From contig JABWCL010000017.1 of the NCBI GenBank assembly GCA_013360295.1, positions 22,623 through 86,622 on the forward strand: a stretch of DNA of 64,000 nt, given 5' to 3'. Both the position numbers and the translations under genes were made by a program. Below are positions 21,163 to 29,226 of the stretch, one piece after another (positions within the stretch are counted from its first letter, which is position 1; the number at the start of each line of letters is the position of its first letter). The notes beneath the pieces are model-generated. The model worked only from the letters and a program-made list of their open reading frames with translations, was not told the origin of the DNA and searched no databases. The stretch comes from Ignavibacteriaceae bacterium. GTDB taxonomy: Bacteria; Bacteroidota; Ignavibacteria; Ignavibacteriales; Ignavibacteriaceae.

Positions 21163-21989
21163 ATCTTTGCGCACCCCCTGAACTTATAATAGAAAGCTGC
21201 GGTGAGATGAACCAGGTTCCTGATCATCCTCAGCAGGAAACCTTTGTTTCTCACCATCCTGTATTCTGGGATTGGAAGATTCCGTTTTTCGGCGAGGTAT
21301 CTGACTGTTTTATTCTTTTTATCCCAGTCGCCTGAGAATTGGTTTTCGTGCACCCTGTAATGTACCGTAATACAGGGGAGGAATCCAAAATCACCATATT
21401 CAGCGAGCCGTATCCAGAGATCGTAGTCCTCAACACGCATAAGCGGATCTTCATCAAATCCGCCTGCATTTATAAGCAGTTCTTTCCTGGCAAGTACTGA
21501 TGAACAAGTGATCGTGTTTCCCACGGTGATCAGCTTATCCCTGGTGGTAATTCCTTTGCCCGGAAGAGGCAGAACTTCATAAAAAGGAGAAAAGATATTT
21601 ACTGCTCCGAAAGTTTTGCTTGCAGTATAAACTAGCGGGCAATCGCTGTGCTTTAAGAGGTAGTCAACCTGCGCCGCGAGTTTGTTTTTTGTCCACAGAT
21701 CATCCGCGTCGAGAAAGGCAATGAATTCTCCCGCTGCATTGTTAATTCCGATGTTTCGCGGTACCGCTGGCCTGCCCGCGGAAGGGGCGTAAAATAGTTT
21801 TATGTTAGAATACTTTTCCTCAAATGCCTTTATTACTCCGACCGAATTATCTGAGGAGCCGTCATCAACAATAATTATTTCAAAATTGCGGTATGTTTGA
21901 TTCAATACTGAGTTAATGGTATCGCCAAGATATTGCCCCGCGTTGTAAACGGGCACTACTACCGAAACGAGTGGGGTTTGCAGCGGCAT
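21159..21989 (-). CDS. GT2-family glycosyltransferase
   Basis: The 276-residue inverting glycosyltransferase of family GT2 has the GT-A fold. It opens with the standard VSVVVPVYNAGQYLGDTINS and IIIVDDGSSDNS (donor-binding aspartates), followed by GEFIAFLDADDLW, which carries the metal-binding DxD-like motif. The ED motif in RVEDYDLWIRLAE (about residue 187) supplies the probable catalytic base. It has no membrane spans. It sits 3 nt from the stop of the DUF268 gene and overlaps the next gene by 4 nt, so it is part of the same translation-coupled operon. The role is extension of the lipid-linked glycan; donor and acceptor unknown. Confidence 0.9.
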   Translation of the reverse strand: MPLQTPLVSVVVPVYNAGQYLGDTINSVLNQTYRNFEIIIVDDGSSDNSVGVIKAFEEKYSNIKLFYAPSAGRPAVPRNIGINNAAGEFIAFLDADDLWTKNKLAAQVDYLLKHSDCPLVYTASKTFGAVNIFSPFYEVLPLPGKGITTRDKLITVGNTITCSSVLARKELLINAGGFDEDPLMRVEDYDLWIRLAEYGDFGFLPCITVHYRVHENQFSGDWDKKNKTVRYLAEKRNLPIPEYRMVRNKGFLLRMIRNLVHLTAAFYYKFRGCAKI

Positions 21990-21992
21990 CCG

Positions 21993-22778
21993 TTACACTT
22001 TTTTAAGTTCAAAAATCCCGCACCCGTAATTACATCCGTAATTACTTTCAATCCCCGAAGGCTCTAAAGTGACATTCGTAGTAAGCCTGTTATCATCGGT
22101 GATATACGCAAAATTTTCAACGGTAAACTTTCCCTCAAACATATCCAGAAGGTATCTAATACTGAATACGCGATGCGCGTCATACTCAATACGAAGCGGA
22201 CCGACAGGAGTCGCGAAATAAAAGAGCCCGCCGCGCTTTAGCATCTTATGAATGTTGTTTACTGATTTTATATGCCCGTCGGGATCAAGCGGATCTCCGT
22301 ATCTGCCAAGCCCGAGATGTTCTATCACGTGAAGGCAGGATACTGAATCACAATAGTCACTGTATTGAAAATCTCCGCTCATCAGATCAGCCTGACGGAA
22401 AGTAACATTCGGGATCGAATAACTGAGTTCCCGTATGTCAAATATCTCCACCTGCCTGAATACTGCAATGTGCGCGATAAAGCCGTCTATTCTTGATCCG
22501 ATGTCAACGTGGAGCGAAGGCTGATTTATATAAATTCGCGACGCTACGTGAAGATCAAGATGGAAATAATGGAGCGGGAGGCTGCCGGCGCTGTCGAACC
22601 TGTCATCAAGACAAGGATAGAGCGATTTAATCCTAAAGGGCGAACCGGTTTCCGCAAGTTTTTTTTTGAAAGCGCTCAGGTTCCGGAAGTAAATTAATAA
22701 CCCGCGGATTGAGTTGAATATTTTTTTGATATCAAGGCCGTGAGAAACAAAAACCGTGTTTAATCTTTTAATGAACAT
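21993..22778 (-). CDS. DUF268-family protein (putative SAM-dependent methyltransferase-like, glycan cluster)
   Basis: The 261-residue protein matches what I know of DUF268 proteins, which occur in bacterial glycan clusters. The central part is methyltransferase-like: LHVDIGSRIDGFIAHI (about 91-106), a motif II-like VEIFDIRELSYSI, FRQADLMSGDF, and the characteristic SCLHVIEHLGLGRYGDP (about 146-162). A C-terminal stretch GGLFYFATPVGP follows the pattern of class I methyltransferase motif post-II strands. It may methylate or otherwise modify a sugar or a lipid-linked intermediate, but no biochemical function is established for the family. Its ATG overlaps the upstream stop by one base (TAATG). 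Confidence 0.8.
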   Translation of the reverse strand: MFIKRLNTVFVSHGLDIKKIFNSIRGLLIYFRNLSAFKKKLAETGSPFRIKSLYPCLDDRFDSAGSLPLHYFHLDLHVASRIYINQPSLHVDIGSRIDGFIAHIAVFRQVEIFDIRELSYSIPNVTFRQADLMSGDFQYSDYCDSVSCLHVIEHLGLGRYGDPLDPDGHIKSVNNIHKMLKRGGLFYFATPVGPLRIEYDAHRVFSIRYLLDMFEGKFTVENFAYITDDNRLTTNVTLEPSGIESNYGCNYGCGIFELKKV

Positions 22779-23794
22779 TATTTACGTGCCAGTACCTGTT
22801 CGATAGTGTTTTTTAAGTAATCCTGCGCGCTGTGATTTTCTCTCGACTTGTTGTATCCGTTAAGAGCTATCTCCTCCCGGAGTTTCCCGTTATCAAGGTA
22901 ATACCGGATAAGTTCGGGGAGGTGGCGGACATCCTCGTAAACAACAATCTCCTTATCAATATCGTATACAAGATTGAGTCCCGGTATGAAATAACTTAAC
23001 TGAAAACCCCCGCAGGCGTTGATCTCATAATGTCTTCCCTTTACCTGCTCTTTAGTCTTTTTATTCATAAGTATGTCTTTGAGCGCTTTGGGACTAAATA
23101 AAGAGCGAGCAAGGTAACCGGCATCATAAGAAACTGAGTTGCTTAGGTTTAGATTGATTTTTGATGAATTGAATACATCAACCATTTCTTCCGTAGATAT
23201 CCACTTCGCGTCTCCCTTCCACCCTCTTCCGAACACTTCAACATCTATTCCCGCTTTCTGCAGCAGTCTTATTACCCAACCGCGGTAGGAATTATAACCG
23301 CCGACAAACGAAACGTCGTATTTATATGGTAATTGCTTTTTTACATAGACTTTATTATTGAATCCGAAAGGCGAGAGTAATGCGTTGGTGATACCGGTGG
23401 CGGTGTAATGACGGAACATATAATGGTCGGAAGTGGTAAAGTAATGGAATATCTTTCTCCATTTATTGACATAGTCCTGTCTCCACGGATCATCGAAGAA
23501 GTAAACGCAGGTTTTTGTATGCTCAGAGACTTTTCTGGCCGTCTCCTCTTTGATTTCATTTTCAAAAAGGCAGAAGATCGCCGCGTCCGGTTTCTCGCGG
23601 ATAATAAAATCCGCAAGTTCGGCGTTCATTGCCTCCGTTCCTGATGCACGGGCTTTCGCCAGGAAATCGAAGTGAATAACATTTTCTGTACCGAAAATAT
23701 CGCATAGGGCGAGATGAACATTTGTATATTCAAAGGAGAATCCCCGCTCCTTTACTCCGTAGTCGTATTGCATTAAGACAGTCGTGATTTTCAT
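22778..23794 (-). CDS. CgeB-like glycosyltransferase (Glyco_trans_1_2 family)
   Basis: The 338-residue protein resembles CgeB/'DUF3880' type GT-B proteins. The N-terminal part (MKITTVLMQYDYGVKERGF, YTNVHLAL) and FFDDPWRQDYVNKW are typical of the acceptor half. The C-terminal half has VSFVGGYNSYRGWVIRLLQ, VEVFGRGWKG, then FNSSKINLNLSNSVS and NACGGFQLSYFIPGL, in the usual order of the family. The family transfers sugars to proteins or glycans; its context here is the polysaccharide operon. It overlaps the flippase gene upstream (ATGA). Substrate unknown. Confidence 0.82.
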   Translation of the reverse strand: MKITTVLMQYDYGVKERGFSFEYTNVHLALCDIFGTENVIHFDFLAKARASGTEAMNAELADFIIREKPDAAIFCLFENEIKEETARKVSEHTKTCVYFFDDPWRQDYVNKWRKIFHYFTTSDHYMFRHYTATGITNALLSPFGFNNKVYVKKQLPYKYDVSFVGGYNSYRGWVIRLLQKAGIDVEVFGRGWKGDAKWISTEEMVDVFNSSKINLNLSNSVSYDAGYLARSLFSPKALKDILMNKKTKEQVKGRHYEINACGGFQLSYFIPGLNLVYDIDKEIVVYEDVRHLPELIRYYLDNGKLREEIALNGYNKSRENHSAQDYLKNTIEQVLARK

Positions 23795-25095
23795 CTGCTT
23801 AGCCGGGTGTTGACAAATAAAATATATAATAGGTAGAACGCTCCCGCGAAAAGGGAGGCGTATGCCGCGCCAGGCAAACCGTATGAACTTATGAAGTAAT
23901 AATTAGCAGCGAGAGCCGCGATGCCGCCTAGTATTTTAGGAGCAAGGTATGCCCGTGGGTTGTTCAGCGCGAGCCCTTCCATCGTTAGTGCCTGACCGGA
24001 ATTAAACAGCCCCGCTCCGATAACAAAGAGAGGCAGAAGGTAGGCATAGGAAACATAACTTCCGGAGCTGAAAAGCCGGATTATCCACTCGCCTCCTGCC
24101 CAGCTTAGCAGGACTGACACGGCGGCTATAACCACTACCGAGAAAAAAGTTATCATAATATATAATTTACCTTTTTTCACCCGTTCCGCATTAGCCGGAT
24201 CGCTGTAATTTGCAAAAACCACCGGCGAGATAAACTCGCTAAGGATGTTGGCGGGGATTGCCACAAACATATTTACAATCACCGCCATTACCCCATATAC
24301 ACCTACGTTTTCAAGAGAGAGCAGGTTTGCCATCATCCACTTCTCGCTGTTTAGCTGCAGCCATCCGCTTAATCCCCATATTACGAAGGGGATGGAATAG
24401 CCTCGAATTCTGTTCGTGTGTTTTGAGGCGAGCTTTTTATAATCAGCTGCGGGGTTCTCACCTTCAGTGTTCCTGGCGAAGATAATATTTTTGGTAATCG
24501 CGAAAACTATATTGATCGAAGCCATAAGCAGCAGCGCGGTAATGATAGATATTTTTCCGGATACTGTGAGGATTATTATAAGCAGGATCAGCAGGAGCCT
24601 TTCGGAGAACTGAAGAATAGAGTTAAGTTTTCTCCGGCGGAGGATATTAAAGGCTGAATTGAAAAACTCAGTATATTTTGCGGTCACTATAAAGAGTGCG
24701 GCAACAATGAGGGACGAGAACTCCAATCCGGTCAAACCCGGCAGGAAAGAGGATATCCCGATTGTGAGCAGTCCCAGAAGCAGGGTGGATTTAACTATGA
24801 ATCTGGACATCAACCTGGTGAAAAGCCCCTTTTCTCCTTCCCCGTCAGCCATAAAATAGAACTTCATAAATGACTGCTGGGCAGGTCCATAGTATATATA
24901 AGATAGAAAGGCGGAGACTGTGAGCACCAGGGTATAGAAACCAAACTCCTCCTTTCCCGCTTTTGTGAGCATTCTCACAACTATAAAATTGGAAATTAGA
25001 ATGGAAAACTGGCCAAGAAGAAACCAGAAAAATTCCCCCCGGGAATCCTTGGTCTTTTCGAGGATCTGATCTTTAATATCCGTAAACAAGCCCAT
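23791..25095 (-). CDS. Polysaccharide flippase, Wzx/MOP superfamily
   Basis: This 434-residue, highly hydrophobic protein with about 12-14 spans belongs to the MOP superfamily of oligosaccharide-lipid flippases. It moves undecaprenyl-linked repeat units across the inner membrane. The N-terminal pattern GLFTDIKDQILEKTKDSR, then a first span with FFWFLLGQFSILISNFIVVRML, and the later AKYTEFFNSAFNILRRRK loop are consistent with Wzx. The frame runs back to a TTG at 25158, but a good sigma70-like promoter (-10 at 25167-25172) would start transcription near 25160, so I chose the ATG at 25095. It is the first gene of the operon down to 17519. Confidence 0.85.
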   Translation of the reverse strand: MGLFTDIKDQILEKTKDSRGEFFWFLLGQFSILISNFIVVRMLTKAGKEEFGFYTLVLTVSAFLSYIYYGPAQQSFMKFYFMADGEGEKGLFTRLMSRFIVKSTLLLGLLTIGISSFLPGLTGLEFSSLIVAALFIVTAKYTEFFNSAFNILRRRKLNSILQFSERLLLILLIIILTVSGKISIITALLLMASINIVFAITKNIIFARNTEGENPAADYKKLASKHTNRIRGYSIPFVIWGLSGWLQLNSEKWMMANLLSLENVGVYGVMAVIVNMFVAIPANILSEFISPVVFANYSDPANAERVKKGKLYIMITFFSVVVIAAVSVLLSWAGGEWIIRLFSSGSYVSYAYLLPLFVIGAGLFNSGQALTMEGLALNNPRAYLAPKILGGIAALAANYYFISSYGLPGAAYASLFAGAFYLLYILFVNTRLSR

Positions 25096-25166
25096 TGCGG
25101 GAATACTGTGCCTGCTGATTAAAAAAGTGTTGTGTAAATAGTCAAAATCACGAATCAAATTAATAA

Positions 25167-25195
25167 ATTATACGCAATTTATCATCTCTGGTTAA
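25167..25195 (-). promoter_or_regulatory. Sigma70-like promoter of the polysaccharide operon
   Basis: Read on the - strand, the -35 is TTAACC (25195-25190), the spacer is 17 nt and the -10 is a consensus TATAAT (25172-25167). Transcription would start near 25160, giving a leader of about 65 nt before the flippase ATG at 25095. Confidence 0.6.
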
Positions 25196-25338
25196 TGCCA
25201 GCCTCAGAAGCCCGATGACATTCTGCCGTAGCTTAAACCCGTGAGCGAGAGAATGGTTTTTTCGCCGGAGTGTAATTTTATTCAGTTATTCCCTCGGAAT
25301 GGGAAGCAGTCCTTTTAGCGGAATTTACTATTTTTGCA

Positions 25339-25344
25339 TATAAT
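25339..25344 (+). promoter_or_regulatory. Possible -10 element for the WaaE-like/nadK operon
   Basis: A consensus TATAAT lies 67 nt upstream of the ATG at 25411, preceded by TTTTTGCA. No convincing -35 hexamer is found at 16-18 nt spacing, so the call rests on the -10 and position. Confidence 0.35.
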
Positions 25345-25410
25345 TTATTTATTCCGGCGAGAGCGGTCAGCCGGAGTTTAATTATCCTTCTTTTTTATTG
25401 AAAGTATTTA

Positions 25411-26205
25411 ATGCCAGTTAGGATTTCTTCCGTAACAATTGCGAAGAATGAAGCAAAAAACATCGCACGATGCATCCGGAGCCTTGAAGGAGTCGTGGAT
25501 GAAATTATCGTATTAATTGATAATGATACATCTGACGGCACAGAAGAGATAGTCGCGGGTTTTGGATTTGTGAAATACCAAAAAACAGCCTGGGAAGGTT
25601 ATTCTAAAACAAAATTAAAAGCCATATCCCGTGCCGCGAATGACTGGATACTTTGGATTGATGCCGATGAAGAACTGACACAAAGCCTGAAGGATGAAAT
25701 ACTTGAACTCAAGAAGGGCACGCCTTCTCTCAACCAGTATTCTATTCCGCGTAAAGCATTTTTCCTGGGGAAGTGGATCAGGCACTCGGGATGGTATCCG
25801 GGGCGTGTGGTCAGGCTGTTCAATCGTAATCATTCTACTCTTTCTGAAAACGACGTACACGAAAAGCTGATAACAAATGGTGAAACCGGTCAACTGAAAA
25901 ATGATCTTAACCATTTTACGGATCCTTCCATTGAGCACTACTTCAGTAAGTTTAACCTTTATACTTCCCTTGCGGCTAAAGAGCTGTATGCAAAGAATAA
26001 GCGTGCCGGTACTGGCTCTGTGGTACTCAGGTCAATTTCAATTTTTATTAAAATGTACATAGTCCGCAGGGGGTTCCTGGACGGACTTCACGGGCTAATA
26101 TTAGCGGTCTTTTCTGCTTTATATGTGTTTACAAAATATGCTAAGTTGTGGGAAATGAACCTTGAGCAAAGTGATAAATCAAACGCAAATCAAAAAACTG
26201 GTTGA
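25411..26205 (+). CDS. GT2 glycosyltransferase, WaaE/LPS-core glucosyltransferase-like
   Basis: The 264-residue GT2 enzyme belongs to the WaaE-like group (LPS core beta-glucosyltransferases). Signatures are SSVTIAKNEAKNIARCIRSL, VDEIIVLIDNDTSDGTEEI, WILWIDADEELT (the metal/donor DxD-like motif) and the RHSGWYPGRVVRLFNRNHST acceptor-side loop. A C-terminal amphipathic to hydrophobic region (FIKMYIVRRGFLDGLHGLILAV) probably binds the membrane. Its likely role is core-oligosaccharide or related glycolipid synthesis. It is divergently transcribed from the polysaccharide operon, and its stop overlaps the nadK region with 2 nt spacing. Confidence 0.85.
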   Translation: MPVRISSVTIAKNEAKNIARCIRSLEGVVDEIIVLIDNDTSDGTEEIVAGFGFVKYQKTAWEGYSKTKLKAISRAANDWILWIDADEELTQSLKDEILELKKGTPSLNQYSIPRKAFFLGKWIRHSGWYPGRVVRLFNRNHSTLSENDVHEKLITNGETGQLKNDLNHFTDPSIEHYFSKFNLYTSLAAKELYAKNKRAGTGSVVLRSISIFIKMYIVRRGFLDGLHGLILAVFSALYVFTKYAKLWEMNLEQSDKSNANQKTG

Positions 26206-26207
26206 AT

Positions 26208-27086
26208 ATGATATTCGGAATCACCGGCAATACTGCCAAGGAAAACATAAGCGACATAATCAGGGCACTCGCACACAAACTGCGGGAGACGGGTCTTGAA
26301 TTCATTATCGCGGATTCATTAAAATCTTTATACGGCGAAAGCAGCGGCGCGAGATTTGAGTCCTATGACGCAATCGGAGAAGCCTGTGATGTAATAGTAT
26401 CCATAGGCGGCGACGGCACAATGCTCAGCGCGGCGCAGTATGCGCTTAAGTATGATAAGCCGATTGTCGGTATGAACGCGGGTAAACTCGGTTTTCTCGC
26501 TGAGGTTGATACGGAGGGAATAGATGTTTTTATTGATGAGATCAGACACGGCAAGTATAAAATTGAAGAGAGGCTTACGCTTGAAGGGAAAGTAACGAGC
26601 AGCGTTTATGAAGGTGAAACGATCTTCGCGATCAACGATTTTGTGATTGATAAAGGCGGATGGCCGAAGATGGTCGAAATTGAACTGACTATAGACGGCG
26701 AGTATGTAACAACCTTTTCTGCTGACGGGCTTATTCTGGCTACGCCCGCCGGTTCAACCGGATATTCACTTTCCGTGGGCGGGCCTATCGTTAATCCAAA
26801 AGCTGATGTAATTTCCATCAGTCCTATTTCGCCGCACAGCCTTACGGTAAAACCGCTTGTGATACACAGCGGGCAGAGGGTGAGAGTGAAGGTTTTCTCA
26901 CAGCATATCAGGGTACTCCTCAATTGCGATGGCCAGAGAGTGTTTGAGTATCATCCCCCGGTGATATTCGAAGCAGCGAGATCAGATCGTCCGCTAAAAG
27001 TATTGCGGACTGATTCAATGAGCTACTTCGCGGTGCTCAGGAACAAACTGATGTGGGGCATGGATTTAAGGAATTACAGAAAATAG
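26208..27086 (+). CDS. nadK: NAD kinase
   Basis: NAD kinase phosphorylates NAD+ to NADP+, using ATP or polyphosphate. The 292-residue protein has the GGDGT motif (about 67-71, general base aspartate included), NAGKLGFLAE, and the C-terminal domain motif TPAGSTGYSLSVGGPI. The ADGLILATPAG stretch that closes the NAD pocket is intact. The ATG at 26208 is preferred to the TTG 6 nt earlier, which overlaps the previous stop. It sits between a glycosyltransferase and a thioredoxin-fold protein, an arrangement that looks transcriptional rather than functional. Confidence 0.96.
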   Translation: MIFGITGNTAKENISDIIRALAHKLRETGLEFIIADSLKSLYGESSGARFESYDAIGEACDVIVSIGGDGTMLSAAQYALKYDKPIVGMNAGKLGFLAEVDTEGIDVFIDEIRHGKYKIEERLTLEGKVTSSVYEGETIFAINDFVIDKGGWPKMVEIELTIDGEYVTTFSADGLILATPAGSTGYSLSVGGPIVNPKADVISISPISPHSLTVKPLVIHSGQRVRVKVFSQHIRVLLNCDGQRVFEYHPPVIFEAARSDRPLKVLRTDSMSYFAVLRNKLMWGMDLRNYRK

Positions 27087-27099
27087 CAGAGGAAAGTTT

Positions 27100-27603
27100 A
27101 TGAAATTATTATTTTTATTTATAGTTTATTCGGTGATGGTTTTTGCACAGGATATGAACATAAAAGTAACTGACGAACGAACCGGAAAGCAGATGCTCTA
27201 CGGTATCTGTACCAGGGACGCGTTTTCCGATACATCTTTCAAAGAATGGTATGATAAAGAATACCGGGAGTACGAACCTGATATGGAAGCAGTCGACTCG
27301 CTTAACTGGCAGGTTACGAACCTGAAAATGCTAGTTGTCTTCGGCACCTGGTGCGGCGACAGCAGGCGGGAACTTCCGAGGCTTTTTAAGATCCTCGATC
27401 TCAGCGGTTTCCCGATGGATAAGCTGACACTGATTGCAGTAGACAGAAAAAAGGAAACAGACGGCTTCGACTCAAAAGAGAAAGAAATAAATTTCGTGCC
27501 GACAATTATTCTTTATTCCGGCACAAAAGAATTAGGGAGGATAATTGAAACACCTGTTGAAACAATTGAAAAGGATTTGCTGGGGATCCTGATGAAGAAA
27601 TAA
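27100..27603 (+). CDS. Exported thioredoxin-fold protein with a CxxS active site
   Basis: The 167-residue protein has an N-terminal signal peptide (LLFLFIVYSVMVFAQ, cleavage after about residue 17) and a thioredoxin-like domain from about residue 60. The active-site segment VVFGTWCGDSRREL resembles thioredoxin TWCGPC, but the second cysteine is replaced by serine (CGDS). The cis-proline region, NFVPTIIL, is intact. With a single cysteine it would act as a monothiol reductase/isomerase-like or structural protein, not as a canonical disulfide reductase. GAGGAAAG upstream of the ATG is a clear ribosome binding site. The role is unknown; a periplasmic location is inferred. Confidence 0.75.
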   Translation: MKLLFLFIVYSVMVFAQDMNIKVTDERTGKQMLYGICTRDAFSDTSFKEWYDKEYREYEPDMEAVDSLNWQVTNLKMLVVFGTWCGDSRRELPRLFKILDLSGFPMDKLTLIAVDRKKETDGFDSKEKEINFVPTIILYSGTKELGRIIETPVETIEKDLLGILMKK

Positions 27604-27640
27604 GAAATCAGAATTGCAGCATAGAGCCTGATTGAACCAC

Positions 27641-27678
27641 CTGAACTAAAAGTTTTTGTAATCAACTTAAAAGTTCAG
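27641..27678. other. Inverted repeat, possible terminator or RNA hairpin
   Basis: CTGAAC (27641-27646) pairs with GTTCAG (27673-27678), with an inner AAGTT/AACTT pairing. It lies 38 nt after the thioredoxin-like stop. There is no clear U-tract, so function as a terminator is uncertain. Confidence 0.35.
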
Positions 27679-27708
27679 AACACTCGTAAAAATTTGCAAA
27701 AAGCACTG

Positions 27709-27737
27709 TTGAATTCAGTGAGATAACTGATTATCAA
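27709..27737 (+). promoter_or_regulatory. Possible sigma70-like promoter for the T9SS cargo gene
   Basis: TTGAAT (27709-27714) and TATCAA (27732-27737) are separated by 17 nt, in a spacing and position that fit a promoter 55 nt upstream of the proposed start at 27792. The match is moderate (4/6 in each element). Confidence 0.35.
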
Positions 27738-27791
27738 TTACGCATGATGTCATTTCTGGACTTAACAGAAATCAATAAAAGGATAATGGAT

Positions 27792-29147
27792 ATGAGATGC
27801 CATTTGATTCTTTTGATCTTTACGGTTATTATTTTCTATGCTTCTCCTGGTTACGCTCAGGAGGAATTGAACGGAATTGAGGTGGTATATCAGTTTTACT
27901 CTGATACAACCACTGGGAAAACTTATAAAGGCTTCTATACTGACAGTTCATTTTTCCCTTATGATAAAAGAAATAAATGGCAGTTCAGGTATGTAAGGGT
28001 AGGAGGCCCACCAGCCCACAACGTAATCTATGTTAATGAATTCAGCAGCGAAACACGGTTTGGTAACGCCGATTATAGAAGGTATTCCGTATTTGGCTAC
28101 AGGTGGGATGTTTGGGAATGGGTTCGATTTGACAAACAAAGCAATAAGATCTATACTTATAAGAGTCCTTTTGATGAACTTTCTGCAAGCTTCAGTGCTC
28201 CTCACGGCAGCAGCCAACCCCTTTATAATATCCTTACCCACTCTTCAAACGAGCACACTATCACGAATACGTCATACAATTTCTTAGGAGGCTTGTACGC
28301 CAGTCAGAAGTATTATATTCCAACAATTACTTCAACCACCATTTTTTCAAAAGGGCTGGGCTGGGTTTATTATTATGACTACTACTGTTGTCACGGAGGA
28401 GTAAGTACCAATGAATATGAGTTGACTCAGGCTATGATATATGACAGCCTTGGAGTGGCGGTTTTTTATAATCCCTCAACCCGTCCCGAGATCATTTTCT
28501 CTCCGCCATCGGTTACAGACTCCTTAAGCATGAATTTGACGATAAGCGTTAAGCATCCGTACAATTATATAAATACTGCCTACTGGAACCCTGAAGAGTA
28601 TAATTTTATAAAGAATGTTGAAGTAAAACAGTACTATAAAAAAGGTAATGACTCAATCGGTGCAGTCTCTTTGTTTCCACCTAGAACGCCATATACGGAA
28701 AAATATAATTTCCGGCTGAATTTAGTGGATACTTTGGTGAGCAGAGGTTACGATATATACCTTCAGGTAATTGCCACGGATAAAAGTTTAATCCCTATGT
28801 CGCGCGATTGGCCTGGTAACGCGTTTCATAAAATAACGTACTCCACTCAGACTGGGATAGGAGATGATTTAACAGACAAAAAGCGGGAAGGTATTAAAAT
28901 TGTAAACCAGCCAAATCCCTTCGATCATTCCACCAAGATCGTGTATACGTTGACAGATGCCGGTTATATTTGCATTAAGATCTACGACCTTCTTGGCAGG
29001 GAAGCAGCGGCGCTTGTTGAAGAAGAAAAAGCAGCAGGAGAGTACGAAGTTACTTTTAAGGCTACGGGCCTCTCGCCCGGAATATATTTTTGTGAACTTC
29101 GCACGGGTACAGAACGAGTGATAAAAAAGATGATGCTTCTACGATGA
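27792..29147 (+). CDS. Secreted protein with T9SS type A C-terminal sorting domain
   Basis: The 451-residue protein has a Sec signal peptide (LILLIFTVIIFYASPGYAQ) and a C-terminal type A T9SS sorting domain: QPNPFDHSTKIVYTL, IKIYDLLGREAAALVEE and LSPGIYFCELRTG (the last ~85 residues). Such a domain is recognised by the type IX machinery, which exports the protein across the outer membrane and may anchor it. The body (about 30-360) is unrecognised, with many Tyr and Trp. Starts are possible at 27744, 27786 and 27792; I chose the last because AAAAGGA lies 8 nt upstream. It is followed by a bidirectional terminator. Confidence 0.8.
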   Translation: MRCHLILLIFTVIIFYASPGYAQEELNGIEVVYQFYSDTTTGKTYKGFYTDSSFFPYDKRNKWQFRYVRVGGPPAHNVIYVNEFSSETRFGNADYRRYSVFGYRWDVWEWVRFDKQSNKIYTYKSPFDELSASFSAPHGSSQPLYNILTHSSNEHTITNTSYNFLGGLYASQKYYIPTITSTTIFSKGLGWVYYYDYYCCHGGVSTNEYELTQAMIYDSLGVAVFYNPSTRPEIIFSPPSVTDSLSMNLTISVKHPYNYINTAYWNPEEYNFIKNVEVKQYYKKGNDSIGAVSLFPPRTPYTEKYNFRLNLVDTLVSRGYDIYLQVIATDKSLIPMSRDWPGNAFHKITYSTQTGIGDDLTDKKREGIKIVNQPNPFDHSTKIVYTLTDAGYICIKIYDLLGREAAALVEEEKAAGEYEVTFKATGLSPGIYFCELRTGTERVIKKMMLLR

Positions 29148-29190
29148 TTTGTAGTGCGGACCGTGACCCGCGCGTTGAAATAAATGATAT

Positions 29191-29221
29191 AAAAAAAGGC
29201 TGCTCATTCGGCAGCCTTTTT
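29191..29221. terminator. Bidirectional rho-independent terminator between convergent genes
   Basis: Seven A, then stem GGCTGC (29198-29203), loop TCATTCG, stem GCAGCC (29211-29216), then five T (29217-29221). It is symmetric, so it can end both the T9SS cargo transcript (+) and the KamA transcript (-, whose stop is at 29227). Confidence 0.9.
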
Positions 29222-29226
29222 AAGTT

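Larger units (their letters stand above)
25096..25410. promoter_or_regulatory. Divergent promoter region between the polysaccharide operon and the WaaE-like gene
   Basis: This 315-nt gap holds no gene that I can support. It contains one good sigma70-like promoter for the - strand and a probable one for the + strand (separate entries). The middle, about 25200-25320, has short inverted repeats (such as GGAGTGTAAT near 25267) but no clear operator. Confidence 0.7.

Noticed and set aside
25096..25158. TTG at 25158 as the start of the flippase
   Set aside because: It is within 2-3 nt of the predicted transcription start of a TATAAT promoter. The ATG at 25095 fits better.
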